The position numbers were made by a program, and so were the translations under genes. DNA of 64,000 nucleotides from Solibacillus sp040273735 (lineage in GTDB: Bacteria; Bacillota; Bacilli; Bacillales_A; Planococcaceae). Shown here in pieces: positions 52,068-61,979 of the stretch (position 1 is its first letter; each line of letters opens with the position of its first letter). A model generated the notes under the pieces. It worked only from the letters and a program-made list of their open reading frames with translations, had not been told where the DNA came from and searched no databases. The stretch spans positions 81,654 to 145,653 of the forward strand of contig NZ_JBELZM010000009.1 of the NCBI RefSeq assembly GCF_040273735.1, in the 5' to 3' direction.

Positions 52068-53945
52068 TTAGTAAATCACTGTCTCGCCTTCAACTGTTAA
52101 CCCATCAATATTAATATTTACATTTGGTGCATTAATAACGAGGTCACCTGCAATCGTCCCCGTTCCAGTTGGCGTCAATGAGTAGCTACCCGTTGCTTTA
52201 GGTTCTGTAATCGTCACACTTCCGGTTAATGTATGACCGTTGAAATCAAGATTCACAAGACTCGTCAAATTAATGTCCCCTGTTAATGAAGTCATCAATT
52301 TAATTGTGTCTCCATGTTTCGCTGTTTTTAGCGCTTGATTCAGTTCCGTTATAGTTCTTACGTTAAGCTTATTATCAATAACTGGCGGAGTAGGTGTCCC
52401 GCTCCCCCCACCAGTACTTGGTGTTCCTGGATTTGGTTTTGACGTGCTTGGCACATTCCCTATAATCACCTTAACTATTTGCGAAGCAATCTCAGCATAG
52501 TTTATAATAATTTTTTCTGCTGTTGAACCTGCAGGAATCGATAATTCATTTATTTTTAAGCCTGCACCTACCGTAATCTGAGCATTTGGATTATTAACTG
52601 ATAACGTATTAACAATTCCTTTAACTTTTAACGCCAATTCTACTGCTGTTGTTAATAATATTTGACCGATCGTAGCATTCCCTTTAATATCAAGTTTTGC
52701 TGAGGATTCTACCGTTGCTTTTGTAACCGTCCCGTCTAGATTAATCAGTGTAATCTTTGCCGTTATAGTGATTTCATTTATTACTGTATCCGATACAATG
52801 GATACATCGTTACGCTTCACATATACTTTCCCTGCGCGGGAATTTTCTAATTTTACTTTAGTGCCTGATTTTCCATCTGCAGCAAATTTATTATTCATTG
52901 AAGCAATTGAACCGGCAACCTGATCATCAACAATTAAATCTCCCGTAATTTTTGCACCTTCAAACTCTACTTCTGTCAGTACAGCAGATGTGATCGTTGC
53001 ATTACCCGTTACCGATACATTCCTTACCGCTGCATAATCTGCATTAATTGTTAACGAGTCGATTGTCGCAGTTGAATCCAATACGACACGAGATTCAGCT
53101 GTACCAGATTTATTTAGTGTTACATTATTAATTTTAGTCAGGACTCCGTTCTCAACAGTTGCTGTAATAGTAGCACCCGTTAAAGCGGTTTTATTTGTTT
53201 CAGTAAAGATAGAAGATATGGAAGAATGGAATGAATAGGTAGACCCGTTAATAACAATTCCTGATGCTTTATAATTTTCAACTTTAAATGTTACACTTTG
53301 AGCAGGTTGTGGCGTTTGGTTTCTTACTGCTTCTGCGCGTGTAATAAACGCAGCCATTTGTCCACGTGTTACATTGGAAGATCCATCAAATAATGTAGCA
53401 GTCTTACCCGTTGTTACATTGTTTTCAAATAAAGCACCAATTGCTTCCTTATAATCTATACGCACATCCGTGAAAGGAAGTGCATCTACATTTTCAGCTT
53501 TTAAATTTAAAGCATTGGCAATGATTTTTGCTACGTGATTACGCTGAATATTTGCTCCTTGACGGAATGTCCCGTCTTCATAACCATCGATAATCCCCGC
53601 CTGCTTCAGAGCTGCAATCGCTCCATAATACTGGTGGGATATTGGAATATCTTTAAATTTTGGATTGGTTACGTTTTTAGTATCTAGCTGCAGGACGCCC
53701 GCAATGATTTTTGCCGCTTGTCCACGAGTCAGGTTTTGTCCCGGCTTGAAAGTACCATCTTGAAACCCATTAATAATGCCCCGCTCACTTAAACTTTTGA
53801 TAGCATCATAAAATTGATGAGTAGGTTTGACGTCACTAAAACTACTCGCTTCCGATACAGTCGGCGCAACTACTACAACTGCTGAAACAGCAACCGCCAT
53901 TGCTGTTATTGCATTAAAATACTTCGAAGAATGCCTTTTACTCAT
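52068..53945 (-). CDS. SLH protein with C-terminal beta-solenoid-like region
   Basis: A 625-aa secreted protein from the ATG at 53945 (GTGGAGG upstream, spacing 13, a little long), which begins a typical signal peptide. The longer in-frame form adds a non-secretory stretch. Three SLH domains (about 35-215; LTRGQ, IQRNH, VTRGQ) precede a Val/Thr/Asn/Ile-rich region (about 225-625) of short repeated strands such as TIDSLTINADYAAVRNVSV, ATITSAVLTEVEFEGAKITG and HGDTIKLMTSLTGDINL, suggestive of a parallel beta-helix. A Gly/Ser/Pro linker interrupts it. It is the first gene of an operon with the secreted nuclease. Confidence 0.85.
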   Translation of the reverse strand: MSKRHSSKYFNAITAMAVAVSAVVVVAPTVSEASSFSDVKPTHQFYDAIKSLSERGIINGFQDGTFKPGQNLTRGQAAKIIAGVLQLDTKNVTNPKFKDIPISHQYYGAIAALKQAGIIDGYEDGTFRQGANIQRNHVAKIIANALNLKAENVDALPFTDVRIDYKEAIGALFENNVTTGKTATLFDGSSNVTRGQMAAFITRAEAVRNQTPQPAQSVTFKVENYKASGIVINGSTYSFHSSISSIFTETNKTALTGATITATVENGVLTKINNVTLNKSGTAESRVVLDSTATIDSLTINADYAAVRNVSVTGNATITSAVLTEVEFEGAKITGDLIVDDQVAGSIASMNNKFAADGKSGTKVKLENSRAGKVYVKRNDVSIVSDTVINEITITAKITLINLDGTVTKATVESSAKLDIKGNATIGQILLTTAVELALKVKGIVNTLSVNNPNAQITVGAGLKINELSIPAGSTAEKIIINYAEIASQIVKVIIGNVPSTSKPNPGTPSTGGGSGTPTPPVIDNKLNVRTITELNQALKTAKHGDTIKLMTSLTGDINLTSLVNLDFNGHTLTGSVTITEPKATGSYSLTPTGTGTIAGDLVINAPNVNINIDGLTVEGETVIY

Positions 53946-54210
53946 AATTATAAAAATACCTCCACTTCGCTTTTGGAATTCTTTCAATCGAAAATATAGT
54001 AGAATTATCCTTACTGTAATTTCGATTAACAAAATAATTCTAACAGATTGGCGCATAAAACTATGTAAACTAATGTTAAAAATGTTTTTTTGAGTATAAT
54101 TGGCTAGTGGCGAAAAAATTACATTAGTTAGAATTCACTAATAATTTGTGATAAGGTAATATTTATGAAAAGCAATTACCATAGAATAGTCGTAAAGGAG
54201 ATTAATAATC

Positions 54211-55101
54211 ATGAGAAATATTCCTTATGTTGTGGATGGTGACTGGTTAGAGGCACGACTGGAAGATCCAAACTTACGCTTAATAGATGCATCAACATTC
54301 TTAAAAATTCCTGAAGGAGAAGGATTTCCGGAGCTCTGGTCCGGCTTCGAAGCTTACAGGGAAGAGCATATTCCCGGAGCGGCTTATGCTGATTTATTGA
54401 AAGATTTCACTAACCCGGAAGGAAAGGCACCTTTTACAATTGCAACAAGAGAGCAATTTCTAAAAGCGGTAGAACCTTTAGGAATCACTGAGGAAACTTA
54501 TGTAGTAATTTATGATCGTGGTCCACTAGTTAATGTCGATATAGTAGCATCTGACTGGTCGGCACGTTTGCGCTGGCAGTTGAAATATGAAGGCTTTGAT
54601 AATGTAGCTGTACTCGACGGCGGATTCCACAAGTGGAAGCTTGATGGTCGTTCAACTGAATCAGGAATCGCCAACTATAATCCTGCGCCGTTTCCAGGAG
54701 AACGCCGCGAGCATTTGATTGTTACTAAAGAAGATGTAAAAGGAGCTTTAGGGGATGAGAATATTGTATTAATCAACAGTTTATCTGAGGCAGACTTCCG
54801 AGGTGAAACAACAACATACCCGCGCCCTGGTCATATTCCGGGAAGCAAGCATGCGTTCTTCGGATCTCACTCTAATCCGGAAACACGTTTACTGTACGAT
54901 GATGCAACATTACGCGCTACCTTCGAAAAAATAGGTGCGCTAGATCCAAATAAACAGGTGATTACTTATTGTGGTGGCGGAATTGCTGCGACATGGAACG
55001 CATTGTTGCTGAACATGTTAGGGCAGGAAAATGTGGCGGTGTATGATGGATCGTTGAATGAGTGGGCGGCGGATGAGAGTTGTCCGTTGGTGACGGGATA
55101 A
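54211..55101 (+). CDS. sulfurtransferase with two rhodanese domains
   Basis: A 296-aa thiosulfate/3-mercaptopyruvate-type sulfurtransferase. The inactive N-terminal rhodanese domain (about 10-140) has the VVIYDRGPLVNVDIVASDW stretch. The C-terminal domain (about 165-290) holds the catalytic Cys in ITYCGGGIAAT. The CGGGIAA loop is nearer thiosulfate than mercaptopyruvate enzymes, but substrate choice is not certain. AAAGGAG lies before the ATG. It is a single-gene unit, convergent with the subtilase. Confidence 0.92.
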   Translation: MRNIPYVVDGDWLEARLEDPNLRLIDASTFLKIPEGEGFPELWSGFEAYREEHIPGAAYADLLKDFTNPEGKAPFTIATREQFLKAVEPLGITEETYVVIYDRGPLVNVDIVASDWSARLRWQLKYEGFDNVAVLDGGFHKWKLDGRSTESGIANYNPAPFPGERREHLIVTKEDVKGALGDENIVLINSLSEADFRGETTTYPRPGHIPGSKHAFFGSHSNPETRLLYDDATLRATFEKIGALDPNKQVITYCGGGIAATWNALLLNMLGQENVAVYDGSLNEWAADESCPLVTG

Positions 55102-55130
55102 GTAAGGAATAAACTTCATATTATTATTTA

Positions 55131-55193
55131 TAAAAGCCCCTTTTGTACAAAATAGCTGTTCCGATATATTAGAAATGTACAATTGGGGCTTTA
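55131..55193. terminator. terminator between sulfurtransferase and subtilase genes
   Basis: AAAGCCCC...TTGTACA pairs with TGTACAA...GGGGCTTT around a loop of about 25 nt; A/T tails occur on both sides. It serves the convergent genes. Confidence 0.7.
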
Positions 55194-55227
55194 AGTTTAG
55201 GTTACTCTATCTAGATGCATGAAAGCT

Positions 55228-57228
55228 TTATTTAAGCCTCTTCAATAATTGCTGTTTCTCTTTTCCATTTGGCAGCTCTCGTATAAGTTTCATCGCTAAG
55301 TTAAGATTAGCTTTTGTTTTTTTCTTCTCATAATTGGCAACACGGGTTTTCGCTTTAGCTGTATTAATGTTGACTGTTTTCTGAATTCTATTTCCCAGCA
55401 GTTCACGCTGTTTTTCATCAAATACCGATTGAATAGTCTTTACTGCTTTATTATAGTTTTTCAGTGTTTGGACTTTTTCATATGCTTTAATATTTGTCGT
55501 TGCTATTTTTACAGCAGCTTGTACTTGCTTTGCCAACTTTTCGAGTAGCTCAGACTTAATCGATGAATCTGGTAAACTATTAATGGAAAAGTTCGCATAA
55601 CTGTATTGACTCTTAGTTGGCTGCTTTTCATATTGCGCCAAACTGTCAATTGCTTTTTTTGCAAATTCCTTGAGCGCCTCATTTAACGCTTCTTCTAAAT
55701 CATTCTTCTTATTTAAAGAAGGTAATTTGTTCAGTTCTGCTTCAGCCTTTTTATAGTTATAGACTGTTTTATTTTTAATAAAGGTTGTGACAGCGTTTGT
55801 TGCCGGTTCCAGTAACCTCTCAATAACAGCATCAACTTCTTTTTGCTTTTGGAATCTTACATCAGTAGCAGCCAATTTCGCTAATAGTGCTTTAAAATCA
55901 TTCAAATGCTGTCCAGTAGGATTTTTTTCAAAATTACCTAATAATTGATCGATTTCTTTAATAATCGTTTGCTCTGCTTTATTTCGTTCATTTTTTAATG
56001 CCAGTTTTTCAATCGAATCAGGCATTGAATCAATTTTTTTATTCAAAGCCTCTGCAGATATTCCACTCTTCAAAAGCTCCTCTACAACTCGCACATTCGG
56101 AAGTCTGAATTTAGGCAGCCCATACCCGTACAAAGCATCGAAACCTGCATCTCCTAAATCATCGGTAATATATCGCAAACCTTCCCGCAATTCAGTAGGT
56201 GTTGCATACGGATATTGTTCCATTAATAATGCTAGCATTCCCGTTATATGTGGTGTTGCCATCGATGTACCATTGTATGTAGCATATTGACCATTCAAAT
56301 ATGTACTGTAAATTTCTTCTCCCGGTGCTGCAAAATCATTCATATCGCCCGTTCCGCTAAAAGAAGAACGATTAAAATAAGGATTAATCGCCGCTACTGA
56401 TATCACTTCTTCATGACGTGCCGGGTAATTAATGGTATTACCCGTCCCGTTGTCATTTCCTTCGTTGCCACTTGCCGCAACGATCAGTAAACCATGTTCA
56501 GATGCCTTCTTAATTCCTTCATGTAAGGACTGCGCATATTCCAAATCTCCAAAGCTTAAATTAATAATGTCCATATGATTATCGATCGCCCAATCAATTG
56601 CCTGCAACACAACCCGAACATCACCGACCCCATCACTCTTTATTGCCTTCACAGCATAAACTTCAGCATTTGGAGCAACTCCAGCAACGCCAACTCCATT
56701 ATGCTTTCCTGCAATAATTCCTGCCACATGCGTACCATGGCCATGGTCATCATCATAGCTTTCCCCTACAAATGATCTCCCACCAGCAATCGTCAGATCC
56801 GAATGGTTTGCTACCCCCGAATCAATGATAGCAATTTTAACTCCCTTACCTGTATATCCATGACTCCAGCTATTTTGTAAATCCATTGCCTTCAAATTCC
56901 ACCGCTCTAATTCAGCGGAAGACAAATTCGCTACTTTGAATTGATTTTGAAGAGTGAATTGTTGGTTTTCTTCGTAAAATTCGATATGCCCTTCATACTT
57001 CAGATTTTTTAATTGCTCATTTGAAATTTTTATTGTCAACATCGGTAAATACTCAAACTCTTCCATGACAGCATCAGCCTGTCGGATAATTAATTGTTTG
57101 CTTGCTTCTGAATGATATTTTACGATAAAACTTTCTTCTGATTTTGCTAAAGATGCTTCTGCTGCAAGCAAGGAAATTACAGGAAGTATCCCTATACATA
57201 GAAGTCCAATTAACAGTATTTTTCTCAT
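55228..57228 (-). CDS. secreted subtilisin-like protease with C-terminal helical repeats
   Basis: A 666-aa serine protease. Signal peptide (about 1-24), an I9-like propeptide (about 30-95), and the S8 domain (about 110-370) with the full triad: Asp136 (IAIIDSGV), His164 (HGHGTHVAG) and Ser322 (GTSMATPH); the oxyanion Asn lies in ASGNEG. The last 250 residues or so are four or five helical repeats (AEAELNKLPSLNKKNDLEEAL type), akin in style to the 1346-aa repeat protein. No anchor motif is seen. It could mature or turn over surface proteins; substrates are unknown. GGAGTG lies before the ATG. Confidence 0.93.
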   Translation of the reverse strand: MRKILLIGLLCIGILPVISLLAAEASLAKSEESFIVKYHSEASKQLIIRQADAVMEEFEYLPMLTIKISNEQLKNLKYEGHIEFYEENQQFTLQNQFKVANLSSAELERWNLKAMDLQNSWSHGYTGKGVKIAIIDSGVANHSDLTIAGGRSFVGESYDDDHGHGTHVAGIIAGKHNGVGVAGVAPNAEVYAVKAIKSDGVGDVRVVLQAIDWAIDNHMDIINLSFGDLEYAQSLHEGIKKASEHGLLIVAASGNEGNDNGTGNTINYPARHEEVISVAAINPYFNRSSFSGTGDMNDFAAPGEEIYSTYLNGQYATYNGTSMATPHITGMLALLMEQYPYATPTELREGLRYITDDLGDAGFDALYGYGLPKFRLPNVRVVEELLKSGISAEALNKKIDSMPDSIEKLALKNERNKAEQTIIKEIDQLLGNFEKNPTGQHLNDFKALLAKLAATDVRFQKQKEVDAVIERLLEPATNAVTTFIKNKTVYNYKKAEAELNKLPSLNKKNDLEEALNEALKEFAKKAIDSLAQYEKQPTKSQYSYANFSINSLPDSSIKSELLEKLAKQVQAAVKIATTNIKAYEKVQTLKNYNKAVKTIQSVFDEKQRELLGNRIQKTVNINTAKAKTRVANYEKKKTKANLNLAMKLIRELPNGKEKQQLLKRLK

Positions 57229-57361
57229 GCTTTCACTCCGTATATTTCAATTCTTATACTTCATTCCAATATAATATATATCGATAAAGAAAATGGTAAG
57301 TTAACAAAATAGTGAAATATAATAATAAAAAACTCAAACCGTATATTTCCCAATAAAAAAA

Positions 57362-57388
57362 CCAATCGTTTACCTTTCAAACGATTGG
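57362..57388 (-). terminator. terminator of pgcA
   Basis: Perfect 10-bp arms CCAATCGTTT and AAACGATTGG are followed by TTTTTTTATT on the minus strand. Confidence 0.85.
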
Positions 57389-57442
57389 GTTATTACTGCA
57401 ATAAATTTAGAACAAGTTAAAAGATATGTGATGGTTGCATCA

Positions 57443-59137
57443 TTATAAAAGATAATTAACTAATTTCTCCATCGCTTCTTCCGCCTGTTCCTTAGAATCC
57501 TTCACAACGCCAAAATAAAACTTACATTTTGGCTCCGTTCCTGAAGGTCGAATGGCAATCCAAGATTTATCCTCTAATATAAACTTCAATACATTTTCTT
57601 TCGGCAAATTGATTGGCCCAGTAGTACCGTCCTGTAATGTTGCGATACCTGTTAAGTAGTCCTCAATACGTACAACCGTTACCCCTGCAATTTCATTGGG
57701 CATATTTAAACGGTAGTTATTCAAAATTGCTTTCATTTGTTCTTGACCATCTTTGCCTTCGAATGTTTTAGAGACTAAGGCTTCCTTATAGTAGCCAAAT
57801 TGTTCATACAAATCTTCTAATGCATCAAGTAATGTTTTTCCTTGTGTCGAATAATAGGAAGCCATTTCTGCAACTTTTAAAGAGACTTGGACCGCATCTT
57901 TATCACGAGCAAATGTCTCTATTAGGTAACCGTAGCTTTCCTCATAACCAAACAAGTATGTATGAGCTTGAGTCATTTCAAACTCCGTAATTTTTTCTGC
58001 GATATACTTAAAGCCAGTTAAAGTATTAACTGTTGCTACACCGTAATAAGCAGCAATAGCAGCACCTAGTTCTGATGTAACAATCGTTTTTAGCATTGCT
58101 CCATTGGTTGGGAGTGTCCCAGTCTCTTGCTTTGTTAGCATAATATAATTTAATAATAGCGCACCAAGTTGATTCCCTGTAAGCAGTTCATATGATTCAC
58201 CTTTACGAACAGCTACCCCTAAACGATCTGCATCAGGATCGGTCGCCAGCAATAAGTCTGCCCCTACTTTGTTTCCTAGCTCGATAGCCATGGAAAAGGC
58301 AGCTGCTTCTTCCGGATTTGGATACAGAACTGTTGGAAAAGCACCATCTTGTACGGCTTGTTCCTCAACAACATGCACTTCATTAAATCCAAATTTCTTT
58401 AAACCTTTTACTACCGGAACCAGTCCTGCCCCATGTAAAGGCGTGTAAACAAGTTTCATATTATAATCAATGGCATTGTTATTTTTTAAAGTTAATAAGT
58501 TATTCATAAATTTTTCATCTAGGTCTTCCAAAATCCAATAAAACAATCCCTTATGCTCTAGCTCATTAACTTCTGTCACTTCAATTTCAAAAATATCACT
58601 AATTTGATTCATGTGCTCGATAATTGCATTTGCTCCGGTCGGCACTAGCTGGGCACCGTCCTCACCGTAAACTTTGAAACCATTATACTGCTTTGGATTG
58701 TGACTCGCCGTAATGACAACACCTGCAAATGCATTTAACTCACGTACTGTAAAAGATAATTGCGGTGTTGGTCGTGCCTCTTTATATACATAGGAAGTAA
58801 TGCCATGTGCACCTAATACACGCGCTGTTTCCACCGCAAAATCATATGAAAAATGACGCGTATCGTAAGCAATCGCAACACCACGCTTTTTCGCTTCTTC
58901 TCCATTCGAGGAGATATAGCGTGCCAAGCCCTCTGCTACTCGACGGATAGTATAGATGTTCATGCGGTTCGTACCTGGGCCTAGGATTCCCCGCATGCCA
59001 CCTGTCCCAAATGATACATATTGGTAGAAATGATCTTCTATTGCTTTATCATCTGTCATAAGTTTCGATAACTCATCGGCCAAATAAATGGGAAGTTGTT
59101 GTTGCTGCCAATGATTAAAAAGTTCCAGACTCATCAT
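57443..59137 (-). CDS. pgcA: phosphoglucomutase
   Basis: A 564-aa alpha-D-phosphohexomutase that interconverts glucose-6-phosphate and glucose-1-phosphate. Domain motifs in order: FGTGGMRGILG near the N-terminus, the phosphoserine loop TASHNPKQYNGFKVYG, the metal loop DPDADR, GYEESYGYL and the C-terminal RPSGTEPKCKFY. The ATG follows the pgi stop directly, and GGAG lies inside the end of pgi, so the two are coupled. With pgi and galU it supplies UDP-glucose for the polysaccharide genes upstream. Confidence 0.95.
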   Translation of the reverse strand: MMSLELFNHWQQQQLPIYLADELSKLMTDDKAIEDHFYQYVSFGTGGMRGILGPGTNRMNIYTIRRVAEGLARYISSNGEEAKKRGVAIAYDTRHFSYDFAVETARVLGAHGITSYVYKEARPTPQLSFTVRELNAFAGVVITASHNPKQYNGFKVYGEDGAQLVPTGANAIIEHMNQISDIFEIEVTEVNELEHKGLFYWILEDLDEKFMNNLLTLKNNNAIDYNMKLVYTPLHGAGLVPVVKGLKKFGFNEVHVVEEQAVQDGAFPTVLYPNPEEAAAFSMAIELGNKVGADLLLATDPDADRLGVAVRKGESYELLTGNQLGALLLNYIMLTKQETGTLPTNGAMLKTIVTSELGAAIAAYYGVATVNTLTGFKYIAEKITEFEMTQAHTYLFGYEESYGYLIETFARDKDAVQVSLKVAEMASYYSTQGKTLLDALEDLYEQFGYYKEALVSKTFEGKDGQEQMKAILNNYRLNMPNEIAGVTVVRIEDYLTGIATLQDGTTGPINLPKENVLKFILEDKSWIAIRPSGTEPKCKFYFGVVKDSKEQAEEAMEKLVNYLL

Positions 59138-60412
59138 TTATTTCTCCTTTAAAAGCTCTAGCATTTTGCGTTTATATGCTTCTACACCTGGTTGATCAAA
59201 TGGATTTACTTGTAATAAGCAGGCGCTCATCGCACAAGCTTTCATGAAAAAGTAAATTAAATAACCCAAATGATATTCATCAAGTTTCGGAAGCTCTAAT
59301 TGAATAACCGGAACTCCGCCTTCTGCATGGGCTAGTGCCGTACCTTGTTTTGAAATAGCATTTATCTCATTAAAGGTACGGTTCGATAAATAATTTAAGC
59401 CATCTTCATTCCGTTTATCAAACGGTACTTGAAAGTCTCCTTCAATCTCGTGAAAATGAAGGAGTGTTTCAAACATAATCGGACTCCCATCTTGAATAAA
59501 TTGACCGATTGAATGTAAATCCGTTGAGAAATTAACTGTTGAAGGATATAACCCTTTCTTTTCCTTTCCTTCACTTTCACCAAATAGCTGTTTCCACCAT
59601 TCATGGAATTTGTTTAATCCAGGCTCAAATGACGCGAGCAATTCAATCGAATAGCCTTGTTCATATAAAATATGGCGCATGACCGCATACTTGTACGCAT
59701 CATTATTGGCTAAATCCGAGTCTGAAAGCACTTCTGTTGCACGTTTTGCACCTGCCATTAAAGCACGGATATCTACCCCTGCAACTGCAACTGGTAATAA
59801 ACCAACCGGTGTTAATACTGAATAGCGTCCACCGATGTTTGATGGAATGACAAATTGACGGTAGCCCGCATTATCCGCAATTCCCTTTAAAATCCCCTTA
59901 TCTGCATCGGTCGTTACGATAATTCGTTCTGAAGCCTTCTCTCCATATCGCTCTTCCATATATAGTCTCATCACACGAAACGCAAGTGCTGGCTCCATCG
60001 TTCCACCCGATTTAGAAATAACGTTAACATAAACCTGTTTTTTTTCTAAATAGGATAAAAGCTCTTTAATGTAAGCCCCGCTCATATTAAGGCCCACATA
60101 AACAATTTCAATGCCATTTTCAGCTAAGCCGAAGTATGGCTTTAGTGCTTCTTGAATAGCTCGCGCACCTAAAAATGATCCCCCTACTCCAACTACAACA
60201 AGTACGTCTGCACAAGCCCGAATTTCTGATGCCACACGCTCTATTGAAACTAGTAATTCATGTTGATTTTGAATAGGTGAATCAATCCAACCTGTTAAAT
60301 CAAATTGAGGTAAGGCTTGATGAATATCCCTTACTTTATATTTATATTTATAAATGTCCTTTTCTTCTAATGAACAATTTATTAGTGTCGTTTTAAGCTT
60401 TTCAACTTGCAT
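59138..60412 (-). CDS. pgi: glucose-6-phosphate isomerase
   Basis: A 424-aa sugar isomerase that converts fructose-6-phosphate to glucose-6-phosphate, from the ATG at 60412 with GGGGAA upstream; the longer in-frame start at 60466 adds an unlikely 18 residues. Signatures: VVVGVGGSFLGARAI, VISKSGGTMEPALAF, NIGGRYSVLTPVGLLP and the C-terminal VNPFDQPGVEAYKR. Its place in a polysaccharide locus suggests a role in sugar-nucleotide supply; whether it is the only Pgi of the cell cannot be seen. Confidence 0.94.
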   Translation of the reverse strand: MQVEKLKTTLINCSLEEKDIYKYKYKVRDIHQALPQFDLTGWIDSPIQNQHELLVSIERVASEIRACADVLVVVGVGGSFLGARAIQEALKPYFGLAENGIEIVYVGLNMSGAYIKELLSYLEKKQVYVNVISKSGGTMEPALAFRVMRLYMEERYGEKASERIIVTTDADKGILKGIADNAGYRQFVIPSNIGGRYSVLTPVGLLPVAVAGVDIRALMAGAKRATEVLSDSDLANNDAYKYAVMRHILYEQGYSIELLASFEPGLNKFHEWWKQLFGESEGKEKKGLYPSTVNFSTDLHSIGQFIQDGSPIMFETLLHFHEIEGDFQVPFDKRNEDGLNYLSNRTFNEINAISKQGTALAHAEGGVPVIQLELPKLDEYHLGYLIYFFMKACAMSACLLQVNPFDQPGVEAYKRKMLELLKEK

Positions 60413-60527
60413 TATAAATTCCCCATTTAATGTAAAATACCGGAATATCCCTATCAAACATTCCACAAATATAAAACCCTAAATAATCACCGTACAAAAT
60501 GAATTATTTAAGGTCAAATTTTAATTA

Positions 60528-61403
60528 TTAATCCATTAGTTCTCTTGCTTTAGATAAAATAAATTTTTTTATATCTTCATGTAACTCTTCTCGTTCTAAG
60601 GCAAAATCAATTGTAGTTTTTATAAACCCTAGTTTTTCTCCTACATCGTATCTTTTCCCTTCAAATTCATAACCATATACTTTTTGTTCAGAATTCAATT
60701 TTTCAATAGCATCTGTTAATTGAATTTCTCCACCCTTGCCTATCTGTTTTTCTTCTAAAAAGGGGAAAATCTCTGGTGTAAGTATATATCTACCTATTAT
60801 CGCCAGATTAGAAGGTGCTTCTACTAATGTAGGTTTTTCTATAAATTGTCTTACCTCCATCAAGTTTGAATTAGTATTAAGTGGATTAATTATTCCATAC
60901 TTATGAATATCTTTATCTTCAACCTGCATTATACCTATTACACTAGATTGCACTTTTTCATATTGATTTATTAATTGTTTTATACAAGGCTGTTCACTCT
61001 TTACAATATCATCACCTAAAAGAACTGCAAAAGGTTCATTACCAATAAACTTTCTGGCGCACCATATGGCATGTCCTAAACCTAACGCTTCTTTTTGTCT
61101 AATATAGTGAATTTCAACATTCGCCGATTCTTTAACTTTTTTTAAATCCTCAAATTTACCATTGTTAATTAAATTATGTTCTAACTCCCATGCGCTGTCA
61201 AAATGATCTTCGATGGATCTCTTTCCTTTTCCCGTAACAATTAAAATATCCTCAATCCCTGCTGCTATAGCTTCCTCCACAATATATTGAATTGTTGGTT
61301 TATCTACAATCGGCAACATCTCTTTAGGCATTGCTTTAGTTGCAGGTAAAAATCTTGTTCCTAAACCTGCTGCTGGTATTATAGCTTTTTTTATAGTACC
61401 CAA
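60528..61403 (-). CDS. galU: UTP-glucose-1-phosphate uridylyltransferase
   Basis: A 291-aa nucleotidyltransferase that makes UDP-glucose from UTP and glucose-1-phosphate (GtaB in Bacillus). Signatures: KKAIIPAAGLGTRFLPATKA, VDKPTIQYIVEEA, LGLGHAIWCA and LLGDDIV. The TTG at 61403 is preferred because AAAGGATG lies 7 nt upstream and gives the usual short N-terminus; the in-frame ATG at 61412 sits on that site. It is 12 nt from the sugar-transferase gene. Confidence 0.93.
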   Translation of the reverse strand: MGTIKKAIIPAAGLGTRFLPATKAMPKEMLPIVDKPTIQYIVEEAIAAGIEDILIVTGKGKRSIEDHFDSAWELEHNLINNGKFEDLKKVKESANVEIHYIRQKEALGLGHAIWCARKFIGNEPFAVLLGDDIVKSEQPCIKQLINQYEKVQSSVIGIMQVEDKDIHKYGIINPLNTNSNLMEVRQFIEKPTLVEAPSNLAIIGRYILTPEIFPFLEEKQIGKGGEIQLTDAIEKLNSEQKVYGYEFEGKRYDVGEKLGFIKTTIDFALEREELHEDIKKFILSKARELMD

Positions 61404-61415
61404 TATAATCATCCT

Positions 61416-61979
61416 TTACTTTAGTCGAACACCCTCTGCTTTTATAACACTGAACACAGTAAACCAAATTATCTTCAGGTCAAAAAATATATTACTATTT
61501 TTCAGATAGATATAATCATATTCAACTTTTTTCTCATCTGTAATTAAATCTCTCCCCATTACCTGAGCATAACCTGTTAATCCTGGTCGTATAGAGCTTA
61601 TACCAAGTTCATCCCTCATTGCGATAAGATTATATTGGTTATACAGTGCAGGTCTAGGTCCAACAATGGACATGTCACCTTTTAAAATATTAAATAACTG
61701 TGGCAACTCATCCAGGCTTGTTTTTCTTAAAAATTTACCAACCTCAGTTATATACGCAGCAGGATTTCCTAAATCTTCAGTTGAAACATTAGGTGTATCT
61801 ATCTTCATTGTTCTAAATTTATATATATTAAATAGTTTTCCATCCTTACCAACTCTTTTTTGTGTAAATAATATTGGTCCTTTTGTATCTGCTTTTATCA
61901 CTAAAGCAATAAATATCATTGGAATTATAAAAATAACTATTGCTAGTAAACTACTTATTAAATCAAAGAAACGTTTCAT
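61416..61979 (-). CDS. initiating sugar-1-phosphate transferase (bacterial sugar transferase family)
   Basis: A 187-aa monotopic enzyme that loads the first sugar-phosphate on undecaprenyl phosphate for a polysaccharide. One N-terminal membrane segment, then the catalytic core with LFTQKRVGKDGKLFNIYKFRTM, RKTSLDELPQLFNILKGDMSIVGPRP and SIRPGLTGYAQVMGR. Size and layout match PglC/EpsL-type short forms. It overlaps the upstream epimerase gene by 4 nt (ATGA), so they are coupled. The sugar it uses is not predictable. Confidence 0.93.
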   Translation of the reverse strand: MKRFFDLISSLLAIVIFIIPMIFIALVIKADTKGPILFTQKRVGKDGKLFNIYKFRTMKIDTPNVSTEDLGNPAAYITEVGKFLRKTSLDELPQLFNILKGDMSIVGPRPALYNQYNLIAMRDELGISSIRPGLTGYAQVMGRDLITDEKKVEYDYIYLKNSNIFFDLKIIWFTVFSVIKAEGVRLK

